Source: CAYXDO01 sp964463485
GTDB lineage: Bacteria > Myxococcota > Kuafuiibacteriia > Kuafuiibacteriales > Kuafuiibacteriaceae
Reading direction: 5' to 3'
Assembly: GCA_964463485.1 (NCBI GenBank)
Contig: CAYXDO010000059.1
Coordinates: 1 to 61,485, forward strand
Length of the DNA: 61,485 nt
Both the position numbers and the translations under genes were made by a program. Within the stretch, counting starts at the first letter, position 1; each line of letters begins with the position of its first letter. Shown piece after piece: positions 45,599 to 55,411 of this stretch. Below the pieces are notes generated by a model. It saw only the letters and a list, made by a program, of their open reading frames with translations, was not told the DNA's origin and did not search any database.

Positions 45599-46705
45599 CT
45601 ACTCGACCACCGGGTTCGTGTTGGGGCCCGATAACGCCCCCGCCACGTCCACGTGAACATGGTCTTTGTGATCGGACCACACGACCACCTTGCTCTTCCA
45701 GCCGGCGTCGCTCTCTTGAATCCTCTTCATGAGCGTCCAGTCCCCGATGATCACGCGCTCGACCCGCGGATCCGAAGCGAACGCCCGCACGACCGCCTCC
45801 GTAGCGTCACGATCGTACGTCTTCCAACTCACCCGAGCCCCCGTCAACCCATCCTTGCGCGGCAGCCGAATGTCGATGTCGAGCCCCGCCTCGTGAGTCT
45901 CATGGTCGCGAGTGATTCCGCCACCTTTCTTCGAGACATCGTTGATCCCGATCGGAGGAGATCCGGGATGAGTAGCAAGCCAATCCGCCTGATAACGGGC
46001 TCCGGCGTCGGTGATGACGGCTTTGGTGACCGAGGAGCCCCAGCCAAACCCATCGGTGTCCTCGTTGAGGAAACCAACCCCCGACTTGGGCATCTGCACC
46101 CAACGCGGCGCGTCCTTGGACGCCAGCGCCTTGGCGACGTCGCTTCCAGGAAGGATCCGCCCGGAGTTCTCGGCGATGTTCTCCTTACCGTTCAGCATCG
46201 ACTCGAACATTCGAATCACTCTCGCCGTGCCCGAGCCAAACTTCCCGTCCACCTTGACATCGAACCCAAGATCTTTGAGGCGCTGCTGCACCGCCGTCAC
46301 GTCGGACGAAATATTCTTGCCACTGACGCCAACCGAATTCGAAATCGTGAGTAGCACCGGCGTCTCGGTCGCGGCCGGCGCGCCGCTGACGATCGCGTTC
46401 ATCTCCGCGGTCGACAGGCGAGGGACCGGAACCTCCGCGGGCCGATTCAGATTCTCCGCGGCCTCCGCGAGATTGGCCCCCGCGAACATCGCAATCCCAC
46501 CAGCTCCGAGCAACACGGCCGCCGCGGCCGGATGCATTCGCCCAATCCGAACCGCCGAGTCGTCCGCGTTGCGACGCGGAACCGCGCTCGCTTCGGCAAA
46601 GAGCGCGATCGGCTCTGGCAATGTGGCGTTCGCAGACTTCGAGCGCGGTTGGACGCGCGGACCCGAGTGGAGCGGTCCAACCGATGGCTGCCGAGCGACC
46701 CGCAA
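45599..46705 (-). CDS. Peptidoglycan-binding M15/M74-like (MepA-like) peptidase
   Basis: 368 residues. A PG_binding_1 domain (about 130-170: VTAVQQRLKDLGFDVKVDG) leads to a metallopeptidase domain with DHETHEAGLDIDIRLPR and DHKDHVHVD, the His/Asp zinc-site pattern of MepA/LAS-type endopeptidases. It should cleave peptide cross-links in peptidoglycan. The start is uncertain: TTG at 46705 gives a 56-residue charged lead, whereas ATG at 46537 would start directly on a signal-like segment (LLGAGGIAMFAGANLAEA). It lies downstream of the LVIVD gene on the same strand. Confidence 0.82.
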   Translation of the reverse strand: MRVARQPSVGPLHSGPRVQPRSKSANATLPEPIALFAEASAVPRRNADDSAVRIGRMHPAAAAVLLGAGGIAMFAGANLAEAAENLNRPAEVPVPRLSTAEMNAIVSGAPAATETPVLLTISNSVGVSGKNISSDVTAVQQRLKDLGFDVKVDGKFGSGTARVIRMFESMLNGKENIAENSGRILPGSDVAKALASKDAPRWVQMPKSGVGFLNEDTDGFGWGSSVTKAVITDAGARYQADWLATHPGSPPIGINDVSKKGGGITRDHETHEAGLDIDIRLPRKDGLTGARVSWKTYDRDATEAVVRAFASDPRVERVIIGDWTLMKRIQESDAGWKSKVVVWSDHKDHVHVDVAGALSGPNTNPVVE

Positions 46706-46739
46706 CGAAAGCGCACTATGCCATCCCCGGACGGGAAGG

Positions 46740-49700
46740 TCACGATCGAATTGTCGTGTGATGTGAAGGTCTCACCCACCTGCACCGCAGCGCGGCGATC
46801 ACCAGGAGGAACCACGGCAGCCCCATGCCCCTCTCACCAGAAGTCTGCGTAGGTGCCGCCGCACAACCGCACCCCTCGGCCGCTACGGGCGCTTCGACCT
46901 GAGCGGCCCCATCGCTCGCCCCCCCGTCGGGTCCGCCGAGCGCCGCCGCGTCCGAGGCTCCCACTCCCCCATCGGGCGCGCTCACCCCCGCATCTTGCGC
47001 CGCGGCCTCGACGCATTCGTTCGGGCCCGAATCACACGGAAGCTCCGGCGCAAGAGACGTGCTGTCGAGCTCCAACATGTAGGACACGAGGTCCGCGCGC
47101 TCGGCCGTCGACAGCGCGGGAACCTCCCCGTGCCGATCCAACACCTCGTACAGAGTCGCCGCCGATCCATCGTGAAGGTAAGGCGTCGTCTCGAACACCC
47201 CGAGCAACGTCGGCGTGTCGAAGCCGACGCCCGGAAGCGGTGCCCCGATCCCGAGACCGCTCGAAGCCCGGACCGTTCCGACGTCGTGACGTCTTTGGTC
47301 CGTGAATTCGGCATGGGCGTGACAAGTCCCGCACTCGGCTCGGACGAACACTTCCCGACCCCGACGCGCCGCCGCCGTCAGCGACCCATCGGCGGCCCGA
47401 TGCGGGCTCGGCGGAACGCGATCGAGGCTTGCGACATACACCGCCAAGGCGTCGAGCTCCGCAGACCTCCCTGCCTTCGGCACGCCGAGCGGGTCCTGAG
47501 TCACCGAAAAATCCGCGTCGGTCAAAAATCCGCGTCCCCCGAACGCACCCCGAATGTCGTTCTCGAAATCCTGAATTTCGTCGAAATTCGCCGTCCAATG
47601 TACGCGCCCGTGGCGGGTCCCAGCGCGCCCGGTGAGCGCGATCGTATTTCTGAGTCCTTCCCCGGCTTGAGTGAAATCCCAAACTCGACCGTCCTGCCCA
47701 CCCTCGAGGTGGCAACTCGCACACGACAGATATTTATCGCGGCTCATCCTGGGATCGGCTGAATTGTGGAAAATCTTCTTTCCCTGCAAAACAGCAGGAT
47801 CCAGCACCTCCCGACTCACTGTGGTCACCACACCTTTGGGAGTCACCGCGTTGCCCGTCCCCGACAACAAGGCGAACACGTCGAAGAACGAGACCGAACG
47901 CGAGAGGAACCCATGAACGGCCAACGTCCCCGTCGTGGGATCGAGCGCGATCGCGTCCGGCGCCAGCCCGACCTCGAACTGCGACACCCTCTCGAACGTC
48001 GCCGTGTCGAACACGTCCACCATGTTGGCGCCTTGTGAAACGACGAAGAGCAAGTCACCGAGCGGGCTCGGAAGGGTCGTCAACACGAGCTCGCGATCGT
48101 TGACGTCGAGACGCTCCTCGAGCAGGTCCCGCCCCGACGACAGCTCGACCGACGAGACGATCGCTCGAACTCGGCTCTCGAAGCTCAACGGACGGTTCTC
48201 TCGAAATACGCCCCGCAACACGTTGTCCTTCTTACTCGAGACATAACCCGTCCTGCCGCTGGGGCTGACCTGGAATTCGGAGACGTAGTTCGGCACTCCC
48301 CGCCCGCTCGCCTCCGTGTCTGGTCCGGGGTCGAGCTCGAGCGAAATCACCCGGGCCAGACTCAGCGTGTCCGCCGAAAGCTCCCAAACCAGGCCGCGCT
48401 CCGGAGGAGAGATGAACCGAGTCACAAAAAGCCGTCCCTCGAGCCACGTCAGACCGTGCGCCGAAGGGAGCTCGACGGCCTCGCGCAAGATCCTCCCGTC
48501 TGGGGACAGAGCGATGACTTTGCCGAGCGCCGACAAGCTCACGAAGCAAGTCCCCGCCGCGTCGAACACCAGGCTGACCGGCGACGAGGCTCGCGGGAGC
48601 TGGATCCGACGAACGATCGCTCCGTCGCTCGGATCGAGCACGGAAATCACCGCGCCGGACCGATCGAGCACCCAGAGCTCGCCGGACGCCGAGAACGAAA
48701 GGCTCGTCGGACGCCCTCCCACCGACGACTCCCAGACTCTCGTCCCCCCCAAAACGTCGAGGTCCGAGACGCTCCCGTGGTCCGGGTTGACGTTGAAGGT
48801 GTGCCCATCACGCAACACGAGCTTCGTCGCGACCCGCGCCGGCCTCGCGAGCAACGGCTCATGCGAGATCTTCACGCCGCCGCAGGACGCGCTCACCTCC
48901 CCATCAGTCACCTCCAAGCGCACGGAGTGACGACCTGGCGGAAGATACACACGCGGCGCGGGTCCGGAATAGCTGCGCCCGGAAATCGTCCACACCATCG
49001 TTCCGCCCGCCGGCCCGGTTCCCGCGAGAGTCACAGTCCCCGTCTCGACCGCAGAGAGGTCGACCTGGCAGGGTACCGGATCAGGAATGATCACGACCGA
49101 ATACATACTGGCTGCGCCGCTCGATCCGCTCGCCGAGTTGCCCCCGAGCGTGACCGAACCTGCGGAGAACCGCTGCGAATACACCCGATAGCTCGTGTCC
49201 GTGCTCCCGACCGTCTCCTGAGTGTCCACGAAGCCGCTCATCCAACTCGGCCTCGAGCTCGCGCGCGCGTCGAACAACACCAACACCTCCGCCGGTCTCA
49301 ACAAGTCGAAGGTCAAGAAACGGGAGAGGAAATTGATCTTGTCGGAGTTCGCAGTCTGAATGTACGCTTGCCGATCGAACCTCGGCGAGTGGCTCGTAGT
49401 GAACTCGTACTCCCTGTCGCTGTAAACTCGCTTGCCGGCCCCGAAGACGCCGAGCGCATACTCTCCGATCGCGATGTTGACGTCGACGTTCCGAACCACC
49501 GCCGTCGGCGACATCGCCGTAGACCCATCGCCCGTGGTGAACGTCCCTTCGAAGCGCGGGCTCGGATTGCCCGCGACATCGAGCACGCCCGAGGCCACGA
49601 TCTTGATCGTCGCGTTCAGCGGGAGCTCGACCTCCGGGGCCAAATTCACCAGCCCGAGCTGCGCGGAACGCTTCGTCGGGATCACCGCCCCGCTCGAGTC

Positions 49701-50903
49701 CTCGAGCCACACCGTCGTCGGCCCGAGGCTCCCCGCGTCGATGTGATCCGAAAAGCTGAGGCCGACACGGCTCGTGAGTGCGACATTCGTCGCCCCGCTC
49801 GGCGGATGCATCCACTCCACGATAGGAGGCGCAGTGTCGGGCTGAGCTTGATGAGGATAGATTGCCGTTCCCGTGCCGTGGTCGTTGCCCGCCACCACGA
49901 GGTTCCCGAGCACCGTCGCGAAGTCTTCGTCCCGATCGGCGCGCCCCGAGCTTGCCTCGCCCGAAACCTCCGGAGGCTCGACGCGAAACTTCACGTACCG
50001 GTCCGAGAACCCGGAGTGAAAATAGCCGTCTTGATACGAGCCGTAGCCCCCCGAGTTCAAATAAAATCCCACCGACGCCCGACGCGAGAAAGCGCCCGCT
50101 GGAGACACGTCGAAAAAGGTCGCGCGGGGTGGGACGTTTCCCGAAGTCATCACGAGGCCGGGGCCCCCGAAGAGGTGACTGTACCCTGAAGACCCGCTCA
50201 CCTGCTGCAAGAGTCGCGGCTGATCTGGAATCGAAATATCGAGACTCGCCAACCCGCGTCCCTGACTCTCCGCGACGACCAGCAAATTTCCGAGCGCAAA
50301 GGTTTGGGCTGGACTCACCCCGCCGAGCTCCCCGGTCTGGACTCGCGCGGCGAGGGCGGGGGCGCGTGGATCACTTGCGTCCAGGACGTACAGCCCCTCG
50401 TCGACTCCGGCCACGTACACGTACGGAGCCTGCCAGAAGAGCCACCAGTCTCCGCTGTAATCCCCTTCGCCGATTCCTGGAAGGGGAACGTAGCTGAGTT
50501 GCTCGATGGCCTGAGGGTCGGTCACGTCCCAGATCTGAACACCGACGATGCCTTGTGCAGCCAGCAGCAGGCGGTCGTCGTACCACGCGAGCGAAAAGCC
50601 GTGCGCTTCTCTCAACCCGTGGGTCGCCGCGTCGTCCCGCTGAACGACGCGGACCGGACGAGTTGGGTCGGAGACGTCCCAAAACTCGATGCCCCCGTCC
50701 GTCGTCGACCCTCCTCCGTCGCTCGAATAAATGGCCATCAAGTAGCCCTGCACCATCGCCACGTTCCCGTGACCATGAGGACTCTCGATGAAGCCGATGG
50801 GTTTCATGACCTCGGAAGGGTCATACGCGAGATTCCCGAGCCCAGGACCGACTTGGCCGTAGGCCAGACCTGGGACCAAGGCGAAGAGCCCGAGCCAACA
50901 CAT
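46740..50903 (-). CDS. Surface LVIVD / propeller / di-heme cytochrome protein with MYXO-CTERM-like tail
   Basis: 1387 residues. Order: signal peptide; LVIVD-type repeats (about 35-330: IEFWDVSDPTRPVRVVQ, VQIWDVTDPQAI); an Ig-like Big_5 unit (about 365-460); a beta domain and a PKD-like segment (to 690); an NHL/WD-like propeller (about 700-1030); two c-type heme sites, CASCH near 1061 and CGTCH near 1192, in a di-heme peroxidase-like module; an Asp/Ala-rich linker; and a C-terminus with GCGC, one membrane helix and a basic end, like MYXO-CTERM sorting tails. The architecture suggests an outer-surface electron-transfer or oxidase protein. ATG at 50903. Confidence 0.85.
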   Translation of the reverse strand: MCWLGLFALVPGLAYGQVGPGLGNLAYDPSEVMKPIGFIESPHGHGNVAMVQGYLMAIYSSDGGGSTTDGGIEFWDVSDPTRPVRVVQRDDAATHGLREAHGFSLAWYDDRLLLAAQGIVGVQIWDVTDPQAIEQLSYVPLPGIGEGDYSGDWWLFWQAPYVYVAGVDEGLYVLDASDPRAPALAARVQTGELGGVSPAQTFALGNLLVVAESQGRGLASLDISIPDQPRLLQQVSGSSGYSHLFGGPGLVMTSGNVPPRATFFDVSPAGAFSRRASVGFYLNSGGYGSYQDGYFHSGFSDRYVKFRVEPPEVSGEASSGRADRDEDFATVLGNLVVAGNDHGTGTAIYPHQAQPDTAPPIVEWMHPPSGATNVALTSRVGLSFSDHIDAGSLGPTTVWLEDSSGAVIPTKRSAQLGLVNLAPEVELPLNATIKIVASGVLDVAGNPSPRFEGTFTTGDGSTAMSPTAVVRNVDVNIAIGEYALGVFGAGKRVYSDREYEFTTSHSPRFDRQAYIQTANSDKINFLSRFLTFDLLRPAEVLVLFDARASSRPSWMSGFVDTQETVGSTDTSYRVYSQRFSAGSVTLGGNSASGSSGAASMYSVVIIPDPVPCQVDLSAVETGTVTLAGTGPAGGTMVWTISGRSYSGPAPRVYLPPGRHSVRLEVTDGEVSASCGGVKISHEPLLARPARVATKLVLRDGHTFNVNPDHGSVSDLDVLGGTRVWESSVGGRPTSLSFSASGELWVLDRSGAVISVLDPSDGAIVRRIQLPRASSPVSLVFDAAGTCFVSLSALGKVIALSPDGRILREAVELPSAHGLTWLEGRLFVTRFISPPERGLVWELSADTLSLARVISLELDPGPDTEASGRGVPNYVSEFQVSPSGRTGYVSSKKDNVLRGVFRENRPLSFESRVRAIVSSVELSSGRDLLEERLDVNDRELVLTTLPSPLGDLLFVVSQGANMVDVFDTATFERVSQFEVGLAPDAIALDPTTGTLAVHGFLSRSVSFFDVFALLSGTGNAVTPKGVVTTVSREVLDPAVLQGKKIFHNSADPRMSRDKYLSCASCHLEGGQDGRVWDFTQAGEGLRNTIALTGRAGTRHGRVHWTANFDEIQDFENDIRGAFGGRGFLTDADFSVTQDPLGVPKAGRSAELDALAVYVASLDRVPPSPHRAADGSLTAAARRGREVFVRAECGTCHAHAEFTDQRRHDVGTVRASSGLGIGAPLPGVGFDTPTLLGVFETTPYLHDGSAATLYEVLDRHGEVPALSTAERADLVSYMLELDSTSLAPELPCDSGPNECVEAAAQDAGVSAPDGGVGASDAAALGGPDGGASDGAAQVEAPVAAEGCGCAAAPTQTSGERGMGLPWFLLVIAALRCRWVRPSHHTTIRS

Positions 50904-50951
50904 GGCGTCGGAATATCAGAAGCGAGAAGCCACCGCATCCGTTGATAGGCG

Positions 50952-52061
50952 TCACTCCTCGAACTGGACGGCGCTCAACTTCAAGTTCGTGAAGCCGCTC
51001 TTGCACAGCCATCCCACGAGAGCCGGTAGGTTCCTGCTCGGGTCGGTCAGAGTCACCATGCCGAGCATCAAATCGGTGCCCTTGGCGTCGACCAAACCCA
51101 TGAGCGCGGCCGGCGCGACCGAGCTGGTTCGAGCCCCGAGCCGCCGTCGAAGCTCGTTCCCACGCTCGATCGAGGCCCTGGCGCGCTCGTATTCAGGCGC
51201 CCGTAAGAGTCGGAGCTCGACCTCGATGACGCCCGCGTCGAGCTCGTCGGGTTCCGCCCTTGCCTCCGCCAACAATCTCTCGAGCGCCAGTATGGCTTTG
51301 GCCCGACCCTCGTCCATGGCGAGCTTCGATTGTCCGATCGCCTCGACCGAATCCGAGACGCGCGACAACCGGCCGCGCAGAGCCGCTTGAAAAGCGTCCG
51401 CCGACTCATCCGTGACTCTGCGCAGCGTCCGTCGGGCCAGCGCGTGCGTCGAGCTCGCCGCAAAGCGAGGCTCCCAGGGCGCGGCGAGCGACAAGAACGA
51501 CAAGGCGAAGGCGTCGCGCAAATCATCGACCGCGCGCGACGCCACCCGCGAGGAGGGCGCCGTCGCCTGTAAGTCGTAGACCACCTGGTTCCCGCGTCCG
51601 AGATCGTGAAAGAACATCTGCTCGGCCCCGAGCTTCCGCGCCTCCGCACCAAGGCTCGGGTCACGCCCGTCCGAAAAATCGAGCGACCCTTCGTCGATGG
51701 GTTTGTCGAGCTCTGCCTCCAAGTTGCTCGGAACCGGAAGCCACGCGATCGGACCCACTCGCCGGTAGTCTCTCACCGCCGCGTCCATGAGCCTCACCCT
51801 CGCTCGAGAGGAGTCCGCGAAGACCGCGACCAGATACGGCTCCTCCGCCACCGCGCCCACGCCGTCCACGTCCGCACAGTCGACTCGATCCTTGGGCGGC
51901 ACTCCCGCCGCGAACAGAAAATGCTTCGGTCGATCGGACGAGATCGATCGGTCGAAGCCGTGATCCCGTGCTCCGAATCGAACGAACAGGTACGCAACGA
52001 TCGCCGCCGACAGAACGACGAGTATCGCCTTCCGAACGCGCTCCTCGAGGTTCGGCTTCAT
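50952..52061 (-). CDS. Membrane-anchored protein of unknown function
   Basis: 369 residues. One N-terminal membrane segment (about 12-30) precedes an extracytoplasmic part. It starts with a mixed alpha/beta region (CADVDGVGAVAEEPYLVAVF) and continues in long Arg/Ala/Leu-rich helices (210-330). No family is recognised. The gene lies between the PEGA/KSEAP kinase and the LVIVD gene, same strand; the gaps are 36 and 48 bp, so the three may form one transcript. This context is the only hint at its role. Confidence 0.6.
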   Translation of the reverse strand: MKPNLEERVRKAILVVLSAAIVAYLFVRFGARDHGFDRSISSDRPKHFLFAAGVPPKDRVDCADVDGVGAVAEEPYLVAVFADSSRARVRLMDAAVRDYRRVGPIAWLPVPSNLEAELDKPIDEGSLDFSDGRDPSLGAEARKLGAEQMFFHDLGRGNQVVYDLQATAPSSRVASRAVDDLRDAFALSFLSLAAPWEPRFAASSTHALARRTLRRVTDESADAFQAALRGRLSRVSDSVEAIGQSKLAMDEGRAKAILALERLLAEARAEPDELDAGVIEVELRLLRAPEYERARASIERGNELRRRLGARTSSVAPAALMGLVDAKGTDLMLGMVTLTDPSRNLPALVGWLCKSGFTNLKLSAVQFEE

Positions 52062-52097
52062 GGCAGACGCGTGGGCGTTACTCGGCTCCGGGCAAAT

Positions 52098-54398
52098 TCA
52101 CTTGTTGGGTACCGGTTTTTTGGGCTCGTCCTCGAGCCACACGACTCTTCGCTCGCCCGGCTCGAGCTTCACCTGAAGTTTCTGGACAGACTTTCCTTCG
52201 GCGTTCACGAGGCTCACCTTGTATGACTTGCCCGCGTCCAGCGGCACTGGAGTACCGTCCGCGCGCCGTCCGGTGGGTCGGCCGTCGATCTTCACCTCGA
52301 GGCGAGGGTCGGCCTCGATCCCGACACTCGCGGGCCCATGCGCGAGCGGAACGACCTCTCTGACTTCTGACTTGGCCCCGGCCTTGATCTCCACGGACAC
52401 CCTGCGCTCGAACCCAGGCTTCCCAAGAGCCAGCATCCTCGTGCCCGAGGACGCGGCTACGTCGACCGGAGACGTGCCCATGAGTTGGCCGTCGACGCGG
52501 ACGGGCAGGCCGCTCGGAATGGTGTCGACATGAAGCCTGCCCGACGCCCCCACGTCCATGCGAACTTGAGTGAGTCCCGATTTTTCGAGCTCGATCCTCT
52601 TCTTGCCGACCGATCTCTCGTCGATGAAGAGCTCGATGTCGTGAGCTTCGCGCGTCACCAAAAGCTCGAGCGGAGTCGTTCCCGGGACGTCTTTTCCATC
52701 CACCTTCACTTTGGCACCCGGTACGTCCGACTCCAACAAGAGCGGCGCGAGGCCGTCCGCTGACGCGCCCTCGCGCTCCACGGTTCGAAGCACACCCTCC
52801 TGCGCGGCGACCCTCTGATTCACGCTGGCAAAGGCCACGCCCGCCGCCGCCGCGATCAGACCTACCGCGATGGCTTTGCCGAAACCGAACGATCGGCCGC
52901 GGTCCTTCACGTCCTGAATCGCCGTGGCCCCTGGCTTCAGGTCCCGTCGCCCGACCGGCCGCTTGTTCTCCGCAGCCTTCTTCTTCGCGTCCGCCTTGTC
53001 TGCTTTGTCCGGTTTCTCGCCCTCGATCTTGTCGGGCTTGAGCTTGGCTGGCTTTCTCTCCGGCTCGGCCTCCTTGGCGTCGGCAGTCTGTGAAGACTCT
53101 TCGTTCTCCGCCTTTTTTGGGCGCTCCGGTTTGTCTTTGGCCGAGGGTGCCTCACTCTTCCTCGCTCTGACTTCCTCCTTCGCAGCGGGCGCCTCGCTCT
53201 TCTTCGCTCGGGCTTCGTCCTTCGGCGGAGTCTCGCTCTTCTTTGCTTTCGCCTCATCCTTCGCAGGAGGAGCCTCACTCTTCTTGGCCCTGACTTCCTC
53301 CTTGGCGGAAGGAGCCTCGCTCTTGCGGACCCTCGCGTCGCCGGCGGAAGGAGCCTCGCTCTTCCTCGCCTTGGCCTCCAGCCTGGCGAGCGCCTCCTTG
53401 CCCGCCTCGTCCGTCGGAGCGGGACCCACCACCGACGCGAGATCCAACACCCCCGTGCTCGAAGGCAGCTCGACCCCTGAGGGCGGACGCGCGAAGAGCT
53501 CTTTCATGAACCGAGCCAGATCCGTCGAACGCGCCTCCTGCCTCGACTCCACCGCCCACTTGCCGAGCGCACCCTCGAGCTCGAGTGCGTCTCCATACCG
53601 ACCGTCCGCGTCCTTGGATAGAGTCTTCAGGATGATTGCCTCGAGCGACTTCGGCACCTTGTCGTTGATCTTCGTCGGCGGCGTCACCACCGCTTCGCGC
53701 ATCAAATTCAACGTCGAATAATCACTCGCTCCCGCAAAACAACGCTCCCCGACCAATAACTCGTACAGGACGATCCCAAGACAGAAAATGTCACTCCGCG
53801 CGTCGATCCGCTCCCCGCGCGCTTGCTCCGGCGACATGTACCCATACTTGCCCTTGAGTATTCCGACCGCCGTCTTGTTCACGATCGATGAGGCCTTGGC
53901 GATCCCGAAGTCGGTGATCTTCACCTCCCCCATGTACGAAACCAACACGTTCTGAGGGCTGATGTCTCGATGGATCAAATTCAGCGGAGCTCCGCTCGGA
54001 TCGACCTTCGTGTGCGCGTAATAAAGACCCTTCGCCACCTCACGCGCTACGTACACGGCAATGTCCGGAGGCACCTCCCGCCCCGCCAGTTGCGCTCCAC
54101 GAATCACGTCGGAGAGATCCTTCCCCTCCACGTACTCCATCACGATGAAGTACTCGTGGCTCGCCGAGACACACAGGTCGTGTACCTGCACGATGTTTGC
54201 GAAGTTCAAAGTCGCGGCGAGCTTCGCCTCGTTCACGAACATCTTGACGAAGTTCGAATCCTCCGTGAGATGCGGCAGGATCTTCTTGACACAAACCTCC
54301 TTCGCGAACCCTTCGGGTCCAACGGTCTGCGCGCGATACACCTCGGCCATGCCGCCCTTGGCGATCATCTCCCGGACCTCGAACTTCTTGAGCGTCAT
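52098..54398 (-). CDS. Ser/Thr protein kinase with KSEAP repeats and PEGA domains
   Basis: 766 residues from the ATG at 54398. The kinase domain (about 6-275) has KGGMAEVYRA, a catalytic Lys at 38 or 39 (VCVKKI), HRDISPQN (143-150), DFG (163-165) and MSPE. Between about 335 and 425 lies a low-complexity region with six copies of a KSEAP/KSETP-centred unit of about 11-14 residues, followed by more Lys/Glu/Pro sequence. One membrane segment is at about 507-527. The C-terminal part has two or three PEGA-like domains (VKVDGKDVPGTTPLE, RVDGQLMGTSP, VKIDGRPTGR). It should signal across the inner membrane. It leads the run with the anchored protein and the LVIVD gene. Confidence 0.92.
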   Translation of the reverse strand: MTLKKFEVREMIAKGGMAEVYRAQTVGPEGFAKEVCVKKILPHLTEDSNFVKMFVNEAKLAATLNFANIVQVHDLCVSASHEYFIVMEYVEGKDLSDVIRGAQLAGREVPPDIAVYVAREVAKGLYYAHTKVDPSGAPLNLIHRDISPQNVLVSYMGEVKITDFGIAKASSIVNKTAVGILKGKYGYMSPEQARGERIDARSDIFCLGIVLYELLVGERCFAGASDYSTLNLMREAVVTPPTKINDKVPKSLEAIILKTLSKDADGRYGDALELEGALGKWAVESRQEARSTDLARFMKELFARPPSGVELPSSTGVLDLASVVGPAPTDEAGKEALARLEAKARKSEAPSAGDARVRKSEAPSAKEEVRAKKSEAPPAKDEAKAKKSETPPKDEARAKKSEAPAAKEEVRARKSEAPSAKDKPERPKKAENEESSQTADAKEAEPERKPAKLKPDKIEGEKPDKADKADAKKKAAENKRPVGRRDLKPGATAIQDVKDRGRSFGFGKAIAVGLIAAAAGVAFASVNQRVAAQEGVLRTVEREGASADGLAPLLLESDVPGAKVKVDGKDVPGTTPLELLVTREAHDIELFIDERSVGKKRIELEKSGLTQVRMDVGASGRLHVDTIPSGLPVRVDGQLMGTSPVDVAASSGTRMLALGKPGFERRVSVEIKAGAKSEVREVVPLAHGPASVGIEADPRLEVKIDGRPTGRRADGTPVPLDAGKSYKVSLVNAEGKSVQKLQVKLEPGERRVVWLEDEPKKPVPNK

Positions 54399-54625
54399 CG
54401 TCCGGGCCGAGCATAACAACTCCCTTTGGCCACATCCAGCTACGTGGCCCGAAGACTCGACCGCGCAGTTTCATGTTTCATCGCTCTCGTTTCAGAAGGT
54501 GCAACAGATGTGGTCGAAAGGCACGTAGGCGGAACCAAACGGTCTGGCACGACCTCTGCTCCGAGTTTATCAGACCGGCTGAAATGTCCGTCAAAACAGA
54601 TGGTTAAGCCCGTTGGAGGTTAGGG

Positions 54626-55375
54626 ATGCTCGCGCTGGCAATCGCTTCGTCGGTCCTCATGGGCGTAGTCCTCGGCCTCCTCGGCGGCGGCGGATCGATC
54701 CTCACGACCCCAATCCTCCTCTACCTCCTGAGGATGGACCCAAAGGAAGCCATCGCTTCGTCCTTGCTCGTCGTCGGCATCACGAGCTTCGCCGCGCTCG
54801 TCCCCCGTGCCCTCGCCCGCGACGTCGACTTCAAGACCGGAGGCCTCTTCGGCGCTGCGACCATGGCCGGCGCCTTCGTGGGCGGGCTGGCGGCGGGTTA
54901 CATCCCTGCCAAGATCCTCCTCTCCCTCTTCGCGCTCATGATGGTGGCCGCCGCGTGGGCCATGTTTCGCGGCCCCTCGGGAGTCTCTGACCCCGCCCAC
55001 CGACCCGGTCACCGACCGACCGCGCTCACGACTGCCCTCCAAGGGTTGGGGGTCGGAGCCGTAACGGGCTTGGTCGGCGCAGGCGGCGGCTTCTTGATCG
55101 TACCCGCCCTCACATTCCTCGGAGGTCTGCCCATGAAACGGGCCGTAGGCACGTCGTTGTTCGTCATCGCGCTCAACTCCGTCGCTGGCTTCCTGGGTCA
55201 CGCCATGCACGTGACCATTCACCCTTGGATCATCGCCGTGGTCGCCGCCGCCGCCGTCCTGGGTTCGTTCGCGGGCAGCGCCCTGTCGTCAAGAGTTCCG
55301 GCTACTCTGCTCCGCCGCTCCTTCGCCTCCCTCGCGCTGTTGATGGCTGCCGTGATCGTGTTTCGACAATCCTGA
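54626..55375 (+). CDS. TauE/SafE family membrane permease (second copy)
   Basis: 249 residues with about eight membrane segments. The family's two Gly-rich half-repeats are seen in VLGLLGGGGSILTTPILLYL and GLVGAGGGFLIVPALTFLGG. GGAGG stands before the ATG at 54626. It is more typical of the family than the copy at 2771 and the two are not close paralogues. Substrate unknown (sulfite and organosulfur compounds are common). It is convergent with MarC, with a hairpin between them. Confidence 0.92.
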   Translation: MLALAIASSVLMGVVLGLLGGGGSILTTPILLYLLRMDPKEAIASSLLVVGITSFAALVPRALARDVDFKTGGLFGAATMAGAFVGGLAAGYIPAKILLSLFALMMVAAAWAMFRGPSGVSDPAHRPGHRPTALTTALQGLGVGAVTGLVGAGGGFLIVPALTFLGGLPMKRAVGTSLFVIALNSVAGFLGHAMHVTIHPWIIAVVAAAAVLGSFAGSALSSRVPATLLRRSFASLALLMAAVIVFRQS

Positions 55376-55383
55376 GCTTCGAC

Positions 55384-55402
55384 CCGACTCAACCCGAGTC
55401 GG
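55384..55402. terminator. Hairpin between convergent TauE and MarC genes
   Basis: CCGACTC (55384-55390) and GAGTCGG (55396-55402) form a perfect 7-bp stem with loop AACCC, in the 36-bp gap between two convergent genes. There is no T tract on either side, so it would be a bidirectional, GC-type terminator. Confidence 0.55.
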
Positions 55403-55411
55403 CCGCGCCAG

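Noticed and set aside
48456..50189. 577-residue plus-strand open frame
   Set aside because: Arg-rich shadow of the LVIVD/cytochrome gene on the other strand.
54428..54449. Inverted repeat GGCCAC / GTGGCC in the kinase-TauE gap
   Set aside because: Six base pairs with a ten-base loop, expected by chance in GC-rich DNA.
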